DNA from: Lasiosphaeris hirsuta
Taxonomy: Eukaryota > Ascomycota > Sordariomycetes > Sordariales > Lasiosphaeriaceae
Length of the DNA stretch: 64,000 bases
Assembly: GCA_030549175.1 (NCBI GenBank)
Contig: JAUKUA010000001.1
Coordinates: 682,001-746,000 of the forward strand
Direction of reading: 5' to 3'
The notes beneath the pieces were generated by a model, which was not told the DNA's origin, did not search any database, and saw nothing but the letters and a program-made list of their open reading frames with translations. This document shows positions 21,897 through 31,790 of the stretch, one piece after another (position 1 is the stretch's first letter; every line of letters begins with the position of its first letter). Position numbers and translations under genes: made by a program.

Positions 21897-22313
21897 TCAT
21901 TGATATCCACGCCTGTATCTAGAATCGTTCATGACCATGGGAAGAAAACCTTTCTCAGCAGCTACTCGGAGCTTCAGAAGTTTCTTCGGGGTATGTAAGG
22001 GGAATTTGATTGGCTCATCCGATTTGCTGTGATAGCACTGCTTGTGTTGTGAAAGCTTGGGCAGATGATCAAAACCCAGACGGTAAGCGAAGCACTCTTC
22101 GAAGTGGCAGCGGAAAGGCAGCCAATGACGGCCATTATGCTTTTGACGCTCTTCTGCCATCTTCATGCCCCTGGTGAAAGAGGCACACCAGGGCTTGGGA
22201 CACTTGCACGTCTTCCACGGTCCGTATAGATGTTTTCTCTTCCCCTCTTCGAATGTGCCAGCAACCATCGGCCGAACCACAATGGCTTGCAGTGGACGAA
22301 AAAACCCGCGCAC
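21897..22313 (-). pseudogene. C2H2 zinc-finger protein fragment
   Basis: The frame is open for about 138 codons but lacks a proper start. A stop lies just upstream, and the first ATG is at about residue 16 (MVAGTFEEGKRK). Two zinc-binding segments follow: CKCPKPWC...RQKHNGRHW, and FRCHFEECFAYRLGFDH continuing to LSQHKQCYH (Cys-x4-Cys-x15-His-x4-His). The end (LKLRVAAEKGFLPMV) resembles the entry into an ankyrin repeat and is then cut by a stop. Such finger-plus-repeat proteins occur in fungi. It is divergently placed against the SNF2 fragment at 22471. It is probably a truncated remnant. Confidence 0.5.
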
Positions 22314-22470
22314 CTCGGATTAGGTAGAGAGTAGAGGTGCGCAGCCCGCGGCTGCGGGGACCAGCAGAGAACTTCAAGACATTTGCTATGGCGCGGTACG
22401 TCAGTTGTTTGGCTGGCGCTGGCATCTGGCACGGCTGTCAACTGACAAATGCGGGTAAATTTTCGTATCC

Positions 22471-23162
22471 ATGGCTTTGATGTTGCCTGAAGCCAACTTT
22501 CCCGAAGGGCTGTGCAGCGGTGAGGCACGATATGCAACTATTCCCATTCGAATACACAATACATGTCTGGTGCTTGACGCAGACAGTGCACCGCAGTTCG
22601 CCATTCTGGATACCGGCACCAGTATCGAATATCGAAACCAGCAGTTTCTCCAGTTTGCAGACGGCAGCCCCCATATGCACCGCTTTGTTGGAATTACCGG
22701 TCATTCGCTCTTGGACCTGAGAGCTCGAGCTGCCGACGAACTCGAAAGCATCTTGGGGTCGCTAGCGAACGTATCCTCGGACTATGAGCTACATCCTTGT
22801 GAGGGCCTTGTCTCACCCCTGAAACGGTATGTAGTGACTTCGAAATGCCCTTGGGCTTTGGTAGAAAACGTTGCTAAGTTCAAGCAAACAGCCACCAAAA
22901 AGATGACGTCCGATTCATGTTAACGAGAGAGGATAAAAGCTTCAGCCCCTGTTGCGGCACAGGCATTACTGCAAGGTGTGTCCGTGACGAAAAATCTGAC
23001 GATGAAACTGCGTATGCTAAGGCTGACTAACCGCTTTGCTAGTGGCGTAGGAAATTCAGGTTATCAGCGCGGCGGAATAATTGCAGATGTAATGGGTCTT
23101 GGAAAGACCCTCACTGTCCTTGCGGCGATATTGCGAACTCTGCCGTCTGCTAAGTTCTCTGG
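22471..23162 (+). pseudogene. SNF2-family helicase (Rad5/HLTF-like) N-terminal remnant
   Basis: The front block (22471-22923) is an open frame. Features include LDTGTSIEYRNQQFLQFADG and LASIL-type spacing, with ELHPCEGLVSPLKRYV near its end, as in fungal Rad5/HLTF-like proteins before the helicase core. After a stop at 22923 the sequence passes through shifted frames. A clear helicase motif I then appears at about 23073-23120 (GGIIADVMGLGKTLTVLAAI). Nothing of motifs Ia-VI follows. An intact member would continue for several hundred residues, so this is a truncated, frameshifted copy. Intact enzymes are DNA-dependent ATPases of chromatin remodelling and repair. Confidence 0.6.
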
Positions 23163-23988
23163 AATCATGGGCAACGGGCCTCATTCACAACCCCAATACA
23201 AAGTCCGAATCAGATCAACGTGTCACCACTTATTAGCAGGCCGCAGCAATGTGAGACGCTCTCCGTCCTTTGGTTCCGCCCGGCTCCCCAAAGGCACCCT
23301 GGGCCGAACGAGAACCAACACAAACGCTAACCGCCATGGTGACTCTGTTGTTGCAGGCGCACCGATATCACTTCGACCTATTCTGAGCGCAGAGTTGAAT
23401 TTGGGGGGATCGTTACACGCTCCGCCCAAGAATATAAGAAGACCGATTGCCTCCAGGCGGATTGCCGGTACTCGGAAAGATACGATTCGGACAAGTACGG
23501 CTCAAAGTCTCATGGCGGTAGTACCGGGGGTGGTCAGCTGTCATCCAGGGGCAATGGAAGCGCCAAGTGAGGTGTTCCAAGGCCGATACTTCGCCGGCCT
23601 TCGGCGGCCCCGTCTCGGTTTGTGCTCAATCAACATGACGACCAGGAGAACGAACACGAGCATTCGGGTTCAGGGGCATGCGGCATGCCTAGGATACTAG
23701 CATATAGCTTATTTGGCTGTAATTCTACCGCTGGGACTCGGTCATTCGGCCCCGAAAGCCCGTGTTGTCTGCCGTGGTACGGTTGAGTTGGAGATTCATG
23801 CTAATAAGATGGTGAAGTTGCGCGGGTTTGCTTGGGATACGCAGTGACTGCCCTCCCTTGCCACGCTCTGTCATGTGACCTTGGTCTGCCCCTGCCCCTG
23901 CCCCCCCACCATGGCTTCACCCCTGTTCCATGCGCGCGAACTTGCTGCTTTCATGGTCGCTATGCACGGCCTCGCTCCCTCGTTCTGC
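23163..23988. other. Non-coding or decayed region
   Basis: Protein-like pieces with frame breaks occur on the + strand (YKKTDCLQADCRYSERYDSD near 23.43 kb; VVCRGTVELEIHANKMVKLR near 23.76 kb, ending with a stop at about 23.85 kb). I cannot assign a family. They may be a second decayed gene joined to the helicase fragment. Confidence 0.35.
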
Positions 23989-24480
23989 CATGGCCGCGCA
24001 CCGCCATCAATCGTCCCTGAATCCACTTACAGAAAGCGACGACTATCGGCCTCTCGGAGCGGCACATATCATCCCCTATTGCCGGACAAAGACAGAGGAT
24101 GGTAGGATAGACGAGTCGAAGAGAATGACAATCGCCATCCTAAATATGTTTGACCTTGGCGATATCCATCTTATCGAGGGTACCGATATAAACCGGCTAT
24201 ATAACGCCATTACCCTCAGTCATAAGATGCACCAGTTCTTTGGACAATACCAAGTCTTCTTCGAGCGTGTACCAGGTAACCCCCATCCGAACGCCTCATT
24301 ACCCTCCACCGTGCTATCGCTCATATACTCCATCTCTCAGGCGCTGGTGGTTACATTGATAAGATTCTTATTAGGGACATGGAGGATGGGATCATACAGG
24401 GGGGCGGGTCCACGGAGCTAGGTGTTTTAGTAAAACCTCGCTTTGACGGCAAGATGACTCAAAGCGAAGCGCTAGCCGAG
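23989..24480 (+). pseudogene. HNH-endonuclease-domain protein fragment
   Basis: It starts with ATG at 23989 (MAAHRHQSSLNPL). It contains the fungal HNH_2-type block AAHIIPYCRTKTEDGRIDES, then AILNMFDLGDIHLIEG, INRLYNAITLSHKMHQFFG and VFFERVPG. A GTAACC donor at about 24275 and a CTCTCAG acceptor at about 24340 allow continuation as AGGYIDKILIRDMEDGIIQG, ending at a stop at about 24483. Many fungal genomes have a family of such HNH proteins of unknown role, usually longer at the N-terminus. The missing front suggests a truncated copy. Confidence 0.5.
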
Positions 24481-24518
24481 TGAGCAAAGGCGAGCGTAGC
24501 TTTCTTTGTGCGAGGTTT
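24433..24518. repeat. Short inverted repeat, possible MITE-like hairpin
   Basis: AAACCTCGC at 24433-24441 and its exact complement at 24510-24518 enclose 68 nt. The interior has a CTTTGA/TCAAAG pair. It abuts the end of the HNH fragment. It is too short to be sure it is a mobile element. Confidence 0.35.
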
Positions 24519-25876
24519 GGGTGATTACAGTAGAGCTCAAACACTTTCTGTATTCGCTGGATTTCACAGTCTCCTATTTGTCAGATTGTTTCCAATTGCC
24601 CCTTTCTATCACATGATCTCATGAGCTTCACATGCTCGATGTGATTTGTCGACAAGCAAGATGGAGAGAGAGAGAGGATGAGGAAATCCATCCCTGGCTC
24701 GGAACATCCGGGTCTATGGCCTCCTCCCTTCGTCCCGGTTGGTTTTGGTTGCGTCGTGGGAGACCTGAGACCACAAGGCCCATCAAGAAAGCTACCCATC
24801 TACCCCCGCTCCGCTTTACCACCAGCTCCCAAGCTTTCCCTCCCTTCCAAGCAGCCGCCGCTTGTTCCTGCTTGAGAGCGATACATGGTCGGCGCTGGCT
24901 CCACAGCACGTGGACGGCCCTTGTGCAGACGGAAGACTTTCTCCGGGCAGTTGACCTGGTAACCCGCGGCCGGGCGCTTGGCGTACCCGAGGGCTATTTG
25001 GTTCCTCTGCCACCAGCCGTCTTGGGCGGCGGGGATAATGTGGCCGGTTTAATTCGAGCCAGTGCGCGATTCGGCAAAGGCGATATCTACGAGCTATCCC
25101 GTGGTGCGCGCTGCACACCGCCGTCGAAACGGGGAAGGACGAAAATGGTGTTGTTGCTATCGGGGTAGCCCGGGCGTAGAAACTGAGTGCTGCGCACTGA
25201 TTCGGAAATCGGAAAGGCCCCCGCAGGAGGCCAGGCTTAGAGGACGGGCGCGCTTGCTGAGGCCATTCGCAGACCTGGCCATGTCGTCGTTACCGCGGGG
25301 CATCCACTTGGGGATTTTGGGTTAGGGTGAAGGTGAGGGTTATGGTTTAGGGGAAGCGCCTCGACCGCTGTGTCCGCCTCAATATCCAGTCGATACCAGG
25401 CGGTGATATGCACGTGCCCATCGTCAAGCTGGCCCACGATAGGAGTATCATGGAGTGGACGGTAGCGAGGCTGCGGAGGGGGTATGGGTGGATGAGGTTG
25501 ATATCACCACTCGGGCAGTGACGAAATCCGGGGCGGGAGAGACGCTGGTGGGTTTCGGGGGGAACGTAAATAAATGGAACGAAAGCAGTGTCAAGGAGTT
25601 ATTTAGATACGAGGCCACGCTGGTGCAATTCCTGAAGGATGTCAATGAATGGGGCAGCCTCGTGCTGTTTGATGGTGAGTTGCGTGACCAAGCAGTAGAG
25701 TGTCTGTACCTCTGACGCTGAAACGCGTGTTAGTTTCCCATGGCTGACAAGCGCACAGTGCTCCTCCATCTCTGACCGCCAGGTAAGACTCCTCAACGAG
25801 ATCACTCTTCCTCCATCCGCGCACCCCGTCGAACCGCTCTTTACCACTTGCGAGGAAAGCGGATTAAAAGACGGCT
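24519..25876. other. Intergenic or decayed region, 1.36 kb
   Basis: Short protein-like stretches occur on the + strand at 24.9-25.1 kb (DFLRAVDLVTRGRALGVPEG) but break into stops. No family was recognised. A GGTTAGGGT-type motif occurs near 25.32-25.35 kb, too few units to be a telomeric tract. Confidence 0.4.
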
Positions 25877-27358
25877 TTAAGGAGTGACGAACACTTCGGC
25901 CGTGTTCATCATGCGAGGAAAGCGGGGGCAAGGGCGAGGCATGCCGGGCACGAAGCCAAATGTGCCGCCGTTGGCCATGTTATTGCGACCTGCAAGGGTC
26001 GAAAAGGACCGCATGCCGCTGCCGATGCTACCGCTGGCCCCGGCGCTGCTTCTCATGCTCATGTCGACGCCATCATTCATCTCCGTGCAGCCAAACAGGA
26101 CGTGGAGATCAGACAAGATGGCGGCATACGGGACAGTAATATTGGCGGGATGATTCTGAGTCCTAAGAGAAGTAAAACATTAGGACACGAGGCTCTACGG
26201 CTCGACTTGAAAGGGATAGAAAAGAAAAACGTACTTGTTGTCAAAGGGCCGGACAAACTCGTCTGTGGGGCTCTTTGCAATTTGCTTGACCAAGTCTGAA
26301 AGTCAAAGCTTGAGATTGCTCCGCCTGGGGTAGATAGCGCCTCCTGTGACGTGGTCTTGGGGGTGCCGTTGACCTTGGTAATGACGGAGATATGCGAGTG
26401 CTCGGCCAGACGTCGCATCTGCCTGGAGCTTGTGGGCATCGAATACTCTCTGGTGGTCCATGGCTGTGAGCTTTCTGGTTAATGGATCAAGCTCCTGACA
26501 AATATAGTTAAAAGCATCAAAATATAATAAGGTGGTGGAGATACCAGAGGTAGATTTACAAAAGGAATCTGCTTGTTGATAGCAGCTGCCAGCTTCTGAA
26601 GCTCGGGAAAGGAGTCGTTGCTAAGGCGGTAGTGATCCTTACGGTCGACGGCAAACGTGAAGGGCGGATTATCATACGACGGTGGTGTAATCTGATAGCA
26701 GTGGAGGGCAGTAAGAATCTTGCCCAGAGGCTCAGGCTTGTCCGGGGTAAGACCTGCCCAGAAGGGACGGAAAATAGGGGGGAATGTGCCTGATATTTAT
26801 AAATCCTGGTCAGCTCTTCTTCTGGCCTTGCTAGGTGATTACCCTTCTCTCGCTGTTTACCATAGTTTGTTGATATCCGCGTCAAAGGCACGGTTTTTGG
26901 TGTCAGGCCTGAAAGAGCCAGGTGGTGCTAGGTATGGAAAGGTAGGGGAGCGGTTTGAAAAAGGTGGGAGCCGAGTGAAAGGAAGCGTGGATGCACGGAA
27001 CTCCCTTCTAGCTAGGGGTGGAGGGGGCTCTGATCCATCATTCGCTCGGAATAAACTGTTGCGACTTGGTGCAGCCGGGGGGGGGGGGGGGGGGGTGGGT
27101 CGGTAGTACTCTGGCATCTCATCTCTTACCAAGATCTTTGGTTTCAAATTTAGCGGCATTGCGGTAGGCGGGTTGGCGGGGAAGCATAATGGTAGTAGCA
27201 GCGCGTTGGATCGGAATCCTGCGACAACTTTTCTTACACAGCTCGCAACGCTGCTCCTGTGATTCTTCTGTCGGACACGGCTGTTTGCTTGCCTGCTTGT
27301 TTGGGGCATCTCGTCGACTACCCCTATGTCCTCTCCTAGCCATTCCACTCATTTCCAT
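25877..27358 (-). CDS. Hypothetical protein, five exons, 313 aa
   Basis: I do not recognise the family. Exons: 27130-27358, 26545-26789, 26374-26494, 26235-26295 and 25877-26162. Phases agree at all joins. Donors are GTAAGA, GTATCT (GTAAAT nearby is an alternative), GTCAAC and GTACGT. The first intron is 340 nt and includes a G-run of about 19. The N-terminus is basic with RCELCKKSCRRIP. The middle has IFRPFWAGLTPDKPEPLGKI, YDNPPFTFAVDRKDHYRLSN and PELQKLAAAINKQIPF. A helical part follows (RVFDAHKLQADATSGRALAY, DLVKQIAKSPTDEFVRPFDN). The C-terminus is methionine/glycine/serine-rich and ends RMMNTAEVFVTP. No signal peptide or membrane span is seen. The consistent phases make a real gene likely. 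The start is the least certain part. Confidence 0.6.
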
Positions 27359-27360
27359 GC

Positions 27361-27795
27361 TCAGTCTCTCCCTTCCGATTCGGCCGAGCAGCCGTCCACA
27401 GGGTCCTCAATCCGCGGCGGCGCCTCTCCCAGGATGACAACCTCCATATGCCCCTGAGGGATCACACTCTCCACACTGTCAATCACATCTTCGGCATCTC
27501 CTTGGCTCTTGGTAGCGCCTGTAATCAAGAAGCCCTGATGAACAAAAACAAGCCGAAAACCATTCTGAGGGCCGTATCGTCCGGTCTGGTAGATGGAAAA
27601 GATGAGCGGTCTCCCGAGCTTGCCCGTGGCTTCGTCCCGGAGACCGTTGTGGAAGATGAAGCGTCGCACTGCGCCGGGTGAGTTGGAGATCTCGTTGAGC
27701 GCGCCGCCGTTGGCGATTTCGTCGAGGACTGAGGCAGCAAGGGGCGCGGTTGGGGAGACGAGATGGGAGGCCATCACGGCGAATGATGTGCCCAT
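27361..27795 (-). CDS. Hypothetical protein, 144 aa
   Basis: Single open frame from an ATG at 27795. It reads MGTSFAVMASHLVSPTAPLA, then an ordered centre (AVRRFIFHNGLRDEATGKLG, YQTGRYGPQNGFRLVFVHQG) and an acidic end. No family was recognised. Its stop lies 2 nt before the ATG of the next minus-strand gene (27358), far closer than normal for separate fungal transcription units. It could therefore be the 5' part of a single gene whose joining intron I could not place. Confidence 0.45.
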   Translation of the reverse strand: MGTSFAVMASHLVSPTAPLAASVLDEIANGGALNEISNSPGAVRRFIFHNGLRDEATGKLGRPLIFSIYQTGRYGPQNGFRLVFVHQGFLITGATKSQGDAEDVIDSVESVIPQGHMEVVILGEAPPRIEDPVDGCSAESEGRD

Positions 27796-29456
27796 ATCTT
27801 TTTCCTTCCTTCTCTCTCTTTTCTTTTGCGGACGAACGGTCCTGGGGGTGACGGGCTAATAGGAAGCCTGGAGAAGGGGAACACGGTCTTGGAATCTCTC
27901 GGGTTGCACTTTGCTGCCTGAATTGAGGACGCCGAAAGTTAGGTGGGCCCCGCCCCGCAAAAGGTTCTCTCCTGCGAGAACGTCTCCGACATCGCCCCAG
28001 ATGGAGGAACCAGCAGTCGACCGACTCTCCGGGGGAGCCAAAAGATGTGGAACGCCACGACGCAGGACCGCACGTATCTTTCTATAATAATATTGAGCGG
28101 GGTGGCTCGAGTGCTATTACAGGCCCTATGTTTCCAGCGGCGAGAGAATGCCAAAGAGAACGCTGCTGCGCTTTGTTGCTATGCAGCCCTGGTCGGCTCA
28201 TTCTGCCAAAGAAGCCGCAGGGGCTAAACTAGAAGAAGAGAAAGAAAAAGAAACCACGGTGAGTTCCGATATTTGACTACTCTCTCTGCAATAAGGGGCA
28301 AGTCGAACATTCTCATATACGGCTTCCAAGTTTGAACTATAGGCCGTCATATCGAACTTCCTGGAATGGAGACTCGCATGTGTAGACTTTAAACATCACA
28401 ACTTTGTCTCCATTGCCGGCGCGACGCCAGCTGCGTTTCAAGTTGCATCCATCGCGTCGATGACACCCAAGACGGCCGTCGCGCCCATGCCGAGTCTGCG
28501 CAGGTTGGTGTACCCGGCCTCGCCGGGGCGGGTCTCGTCGTACGCCTGTCTCGAGGAGCAGGCTTCACGTGGCCGTATTGGCCGAGCTGATTGTAGAGGG
28601 TGGGACAAGCCTTTAGTCTGCTTACCTACCTTGCCTAGGTTAAACAAGGTACTAGCAGTTAGCTTTAGCTCTTACTTGCCAGCACATCCACGCTACTATT
28701 TGGAAAGAAGCTTCCCCTCAAACCGGTGGTCGGAATTCCAGAGCTATGCCCCAAGAATTGCTGAGAAATGCGCCATTCTCTACTGCTGTGCATAACCGCT
28801 GCGGTGTGCCGGGCCATGTGCCCGGATTGACCCTGCATCCCCCTTTACACTTGTAACAATCACCACTCCCCAAAACTAACTCTAATGCGAGGGTTGGGGG
28901 AGCGACGTGACGCAGCCGTCATCGTATTGCGCCGTAAGGTGGCGGGTCCTATCCTTAATCCAGAACAATCAGTATCCGGACAGGACGGGACAAGGCCAAG
29001 CCACCCCTCCTCGTACTTCCCTAGAGACATTAGCAATACTCCTTCTCGATACCTAGGGGAGAAGCAGCGGCTCCATAGCCATGGCTGCCCAAGTGTTGTT
29101 AGATCACGGGTTGAAACCTAAGCAGTAGATATCAATTTCTGCGGCATATGGTCATGATGGCTGACGCCAAGACAGAAAGTGAAGAGAATTGGTGATTTCC
29201 TTTGTGAGATATGTCCTTAGGCACCTAGCTCTCCCAAGCTGAATCCTCCCAACTCAACGATGCTCAAACTCCAACGCCCAGTCCGCCCGATATTATCTCT
29301 CGCCGCTCCTTTGTTGATCTAAATTTTTATATCAAATATTAGTTTCAGACTAGAAAAATTACACAATGTTGGGGGAACATACCAAATGGCTTTCAGTACG
29401 GCCACAAGAAGCAGAGGGCTTCCTCCAGATGATGGGAATCGCATGAGGTTGCAAGT
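27796..29456. other. Intergenic region, 1.66 kb
   Basis: No complete gene was seen. On the minus strand at about 28438-28560 there is a protein-like C-terminal piece (YDETRPGEAGYTNLRRLGMG, then VLGVIDAMDAT and a stop) with no upstream exon found. It may be a remnant. Confidence 0.4.
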
Positions 29457-29860
29457 TTACGGTCGGCGCCGCCACACCACGAAGGCAAGGGTGGTCACGC
29501 CCAGAACCGAGACCACCACGTTCCGGATCGCTCGTGACTTGGCTTCAAGAGTTCCCGCTTCCGTAACGGTGCGGACTACCTGGTTAAGTAGCTGTGGGCT
29601 GGTTGGGATCCCAATTTCCTCCCCTATAGTCATTCTTGTTGTACATTTGGGGAAGTAGAACCGGACGGAATGAGGCCGGACGGAATGGGGCCGGACGGAA
29701 TTGGGGTGACTTGCCTGTCTAGCCACTGTTGTTGGCGCTGGTGCTGGTGCTGGTGCTGGTGCTGGTGCTGGTGCTGGTGCTGGTGCTGGTCGGCGCTGCT
29801 CGCGGCCTCTACGTGCTCATCGCTGCTTGACATTTTTGTATTTGAGACTGAGTCGGTGAT
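29457..29860 (-). pseudogene. Small paralogous family, copy D (tail-anchored end)
   Basis: On the minus strand an ATG at about 29832 gives MSSSDEHVEAASSADQ, then a long HQ repeat and RQQQWLDRQ. A spacer with ATTCCGTCCGG repeats follows (probable intron; GTCACC donor, AAG acceptor). The end then reads TIGEEIGIPTSPQLLNQVVR, EAGTLEAKSRAIRNVVVSVL, GVTTLAFVVWRRRP and a stop at 29457. The tail (PQLLNQVV, then EAKSRAIRN, then one membrane span) matches copy A (PQLVDDVE, EAESRAVRN, span). It is predicted to be a C-terminally anchored membrane protein. The intron boundaries are weak and it may be decayed. Confidence 0.45.
29735..29791. repeat. GGTGCT hexanucleotide repeat
   Basis: About nine perfect units, reading as alternating His-Gln codons on the minus strand inside copy D exon 1. 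Confidence 0.9.
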
Positions 29861-29890
29861 AATCCTCCTCAGTAAAACTGTTGTGCGATC

Positions 29891-29990
29891 GGACGGCCAC
29901 AAATTCAGACGACCACAAATTCAGACGACCACAAATTCAGACGACCACAAATTCAGACGATAAAATCAGATGGTAAAATCAGACGGTGAG
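29891..29990. repeat. 16-bp tandem repeat
   Basis: Four units of AGACGACCACAAATTC followed by shortened versions (AGACGATAAAATC, AGATGGTAAAATC). They lie just upstream of copy D on its coding strand. Confidence 0.85.
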
Positions 29991-30109
29991 ATTAGACGAT
30001 TAAATACACTAGGAGATTCTGTTCAGAACCTCAAAGGGTAGGAAGTCTGACATTGTGGCTCACGGGTAGCTCGTATTCATTGTACCAATACTACTGAAGT
30101 ATGACGTTA

Positions 30110-30895
30110 GACTCAAAGATATATTTTCCGATTATGGTGAAGGACAGTACAAGCTGGACCGCAGAATCACCGAGCTCACTTTCGATTATGACAATAGAAC
30201 AGCGGCGCTGCACGGTAGATTCACGGTCTTACTGCCGACCATGACGGCAGCTCCGGGTCAGATGCGCCCATCTTTGCTCTGCGCAACTTGGAGCAGGCAA
30301 TCAATGCGGCTGTCGCGGCCAGAGCGGGGGGCAAAGGAGATCGATTGCCTGCTCCAACTGCGGGCATCTTGATCATCCGGGACGTGTTGGAGATGGTATT
30401 GGCCACCAGCAGACGGCAAAGCGTGAGTCGATTATTGCTGCTTTTCTCGTCCGCTTAGCTTTCTCGTCCGTTTAGCTCTCTCATCGCTCATCGGGCAGTC
30501 TTTCTCATCGGCCTGCCTTTCTCGTCCGCTTGGCTTTCTCATCTGCTTGACAGGAGACTGACAGTAGCCACGTTGCTCTGTTAACCATGAAGGAAGCCCG
30601 GGTAGACGAAATCCTTAAGCCAGATAGAACACACTTTCAATACGGCGAAGTTGTGGGTCTGCGGAGGATAATAATCCTTGCTGTCCGCTCCCATGTACAG
30701 CCTGGTCCAAGAGATCCAGAAACAGCAAAACGAAGTGCGGGCTATGAAGCAGCACATGAGGGCTGTCATCGCGCCGTCATCGCGCCAGGCTCAACTGCCA
30801 GTGGGCGCCTGTCAAAGCTCTCCTTCCCTTGACGCCCTGCTGGGGAGTGGCGGAGCGGTGGTCCATGGCATCGCCTCTAGGCTCATGGTGAGTCC
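30110..30895 (+). other. Fragmentary coding-like region, + strand
   Basis: The + strand shows YKLDRRITELTFDYDNRTAA, then (frame change) DAPIFALRNLEQAINAAVAA and GILIIRDVLEMVLATSRRQS ending at a GTGAGT donor at about 30422. A TTGACAG acceptor sits at about 30551. Further on comes MYSLVQEIQKQQNEVRAMKQ, a likely coiled coil, ending at a second GTGAGT donor at about 30888. Splice-like signals and coding character agree, but the frame must shift inside both blocks. It is probably a decayed gene, possibly related to the nearby small family. The evidence is weak. Confidence 0.3.
30436..30556. repeat. TTTCTCGTCCGCTTAGC short tandem repeat
   Basis: Five to six degenerate units of about 17 bp, located where an intron would lie between the two coding-like blocks. 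Confidence 0.7.
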
Positions 30896-31107
30896 TCATG
30901 TTCGAATGCCGAGGGCTTGTGCTCACTACAGTCATCAACGCCATGGTCATTGCCGGTATCATCGCTGTAGACGTCAATTTCGAACTCCTCATCCGCCAAT
31001 TTGCTGGTGATTGGGTATTCGAATAGAGAAGCTTTGGGGATGGGTTCTGTGGCAAATGGGAGAGTCCGGATGCTCTGGGGACGAGTGATCTCCTTGAATG
31101 CACTCAT
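30883..31107 (-). CDS. Small acidic open frame, 74 aa
   Basis: It runs from ATG at 31107 (MSAFKEITRPQSIRTLPFAT) to a stop at 30883. The centre is KLADEEFEIDVYSDDTGNDH and the end HKPSAFEHEDSP. Composition is protein-like and acidic. It could be the first exon of a longer gene or part of a small-family member. No family was recognised. It overlaps the end of the + strand coding-like region, and at most one of the two is likely real. Confidence 0.3.
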   Translation of the reverse strand: MSAFKEITRPQSIRTLPFATEPIPKASLFEYPITSKLADEEFEIDVYSDDTGNDHGVDDCSEHKPSAFEHEDSP

Positions 31108-31189
31108 GACAATCTTCGCTGTGGGGGCTCTGGCTGTCCTTGCGGTCGCTTGGCGGTGACGGTAGACGCTGACGGATGCAGAGGATAGT

Positions 31190-31325
31190 AAAGAACTGAA
31201 ATATATCACGCGGACGGAATACACTAGGGCAGCGGAATGCATCAAGGCGAAGGAATACATCACGGTGACGGAATAATCACGGCGACGGAATGCGAGACGA
31301 CGGAATACGCCAGCCGGACGGAAAA
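31190..31325. repeat. GACGGAATAC-type degenerate repeat
   Basis: Eight or so units of (G)CGGACGGAATNC separated by 5-10 bases. The same word occurs three times at about 29661-29707 and again near 31.81-31.89 kb. Confidence 0.75.
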
Positions 31326-31790
31326 ACACCGCAGCTACCAGAGCACTGAGCAAGAAAGCCCCTAAAGCGACGCAGATTCCGTCGAGGAACTGTGGAGCGA
31401 GATCCTCGCGGACAGACGCCCAGCCTGCCGACGCCTGCAGCACCAAGAAGACCCGGCGGGCATTTGGAATCACCTGCAACATACCGGCCACGGTCTTCAC
31501 ATTCACCGTTACCATTGCCTTAATCATTGCTGTTACTATAGTACTAGTTTCGGATGTCCAAGGCGCCATCCGCCGAGGTGCGAACGACGAGTGGAGCATC
31601 GTAAACGTCAGAAATGGGTTGGAGGAATCTGTTGTCATCCTTTTCGACTCGGGTTGTCTCGTCCGAGATGATGGAAAATACCAAGGCCACAAAATAGACC
31701 AGAGAGAGCCTGTGAAAAGGCAAACCGCGACCAGACTGATTAGACGGAGTAAGCACGATGGTGGTGACATTGCCAGACAAGATATCATGA
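31321..31790 (-). pseudogene. Small paralogous family, copy C
   Basis: On the minus strand, FSIISDETTRVEKDDNRFLQ, PISDVYDAPLVVRTSADGAL and DIRN with a stop at 31544 match copy A (SDETAQV, FLPPISDVCDAPLVIRASAN, GLDIR). Further on, in another frame at about 31415-31321, come ASVREDLAPQFLDGICVALG and AFLLSALVAAVFF, matching the REDL block and a membrane span. The two pieces are separated by a spacer with stops that could be an intron or decay. The conserved exon-2 identity to copy A is the clearest sign of the family. Function unknown. Confidence 0.5.

Noticed and set aside
25319..25350. GGTTAGGGT-like words suggesting a telomeric tract
   Set aside because: Only two or three imperfect units; too short for a telomere or interstitial telomeric repeat.
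26857..27128. Proline-rich coding-like extension of the 313-aa gene (EMPEYYRP and onward)
   Set aside because: Using the GTAAGA donor at 27129 and the ATATCAG acceptor before 26789 gives a better frame; the stretch also has a long G-run and ends in a stop.
29891..29990. Direct repeats that could be read as a CRISPR-like array
   Set aside because: The units are contiguous without unique spacers and the genome is a fungus; this is a minisatellite.
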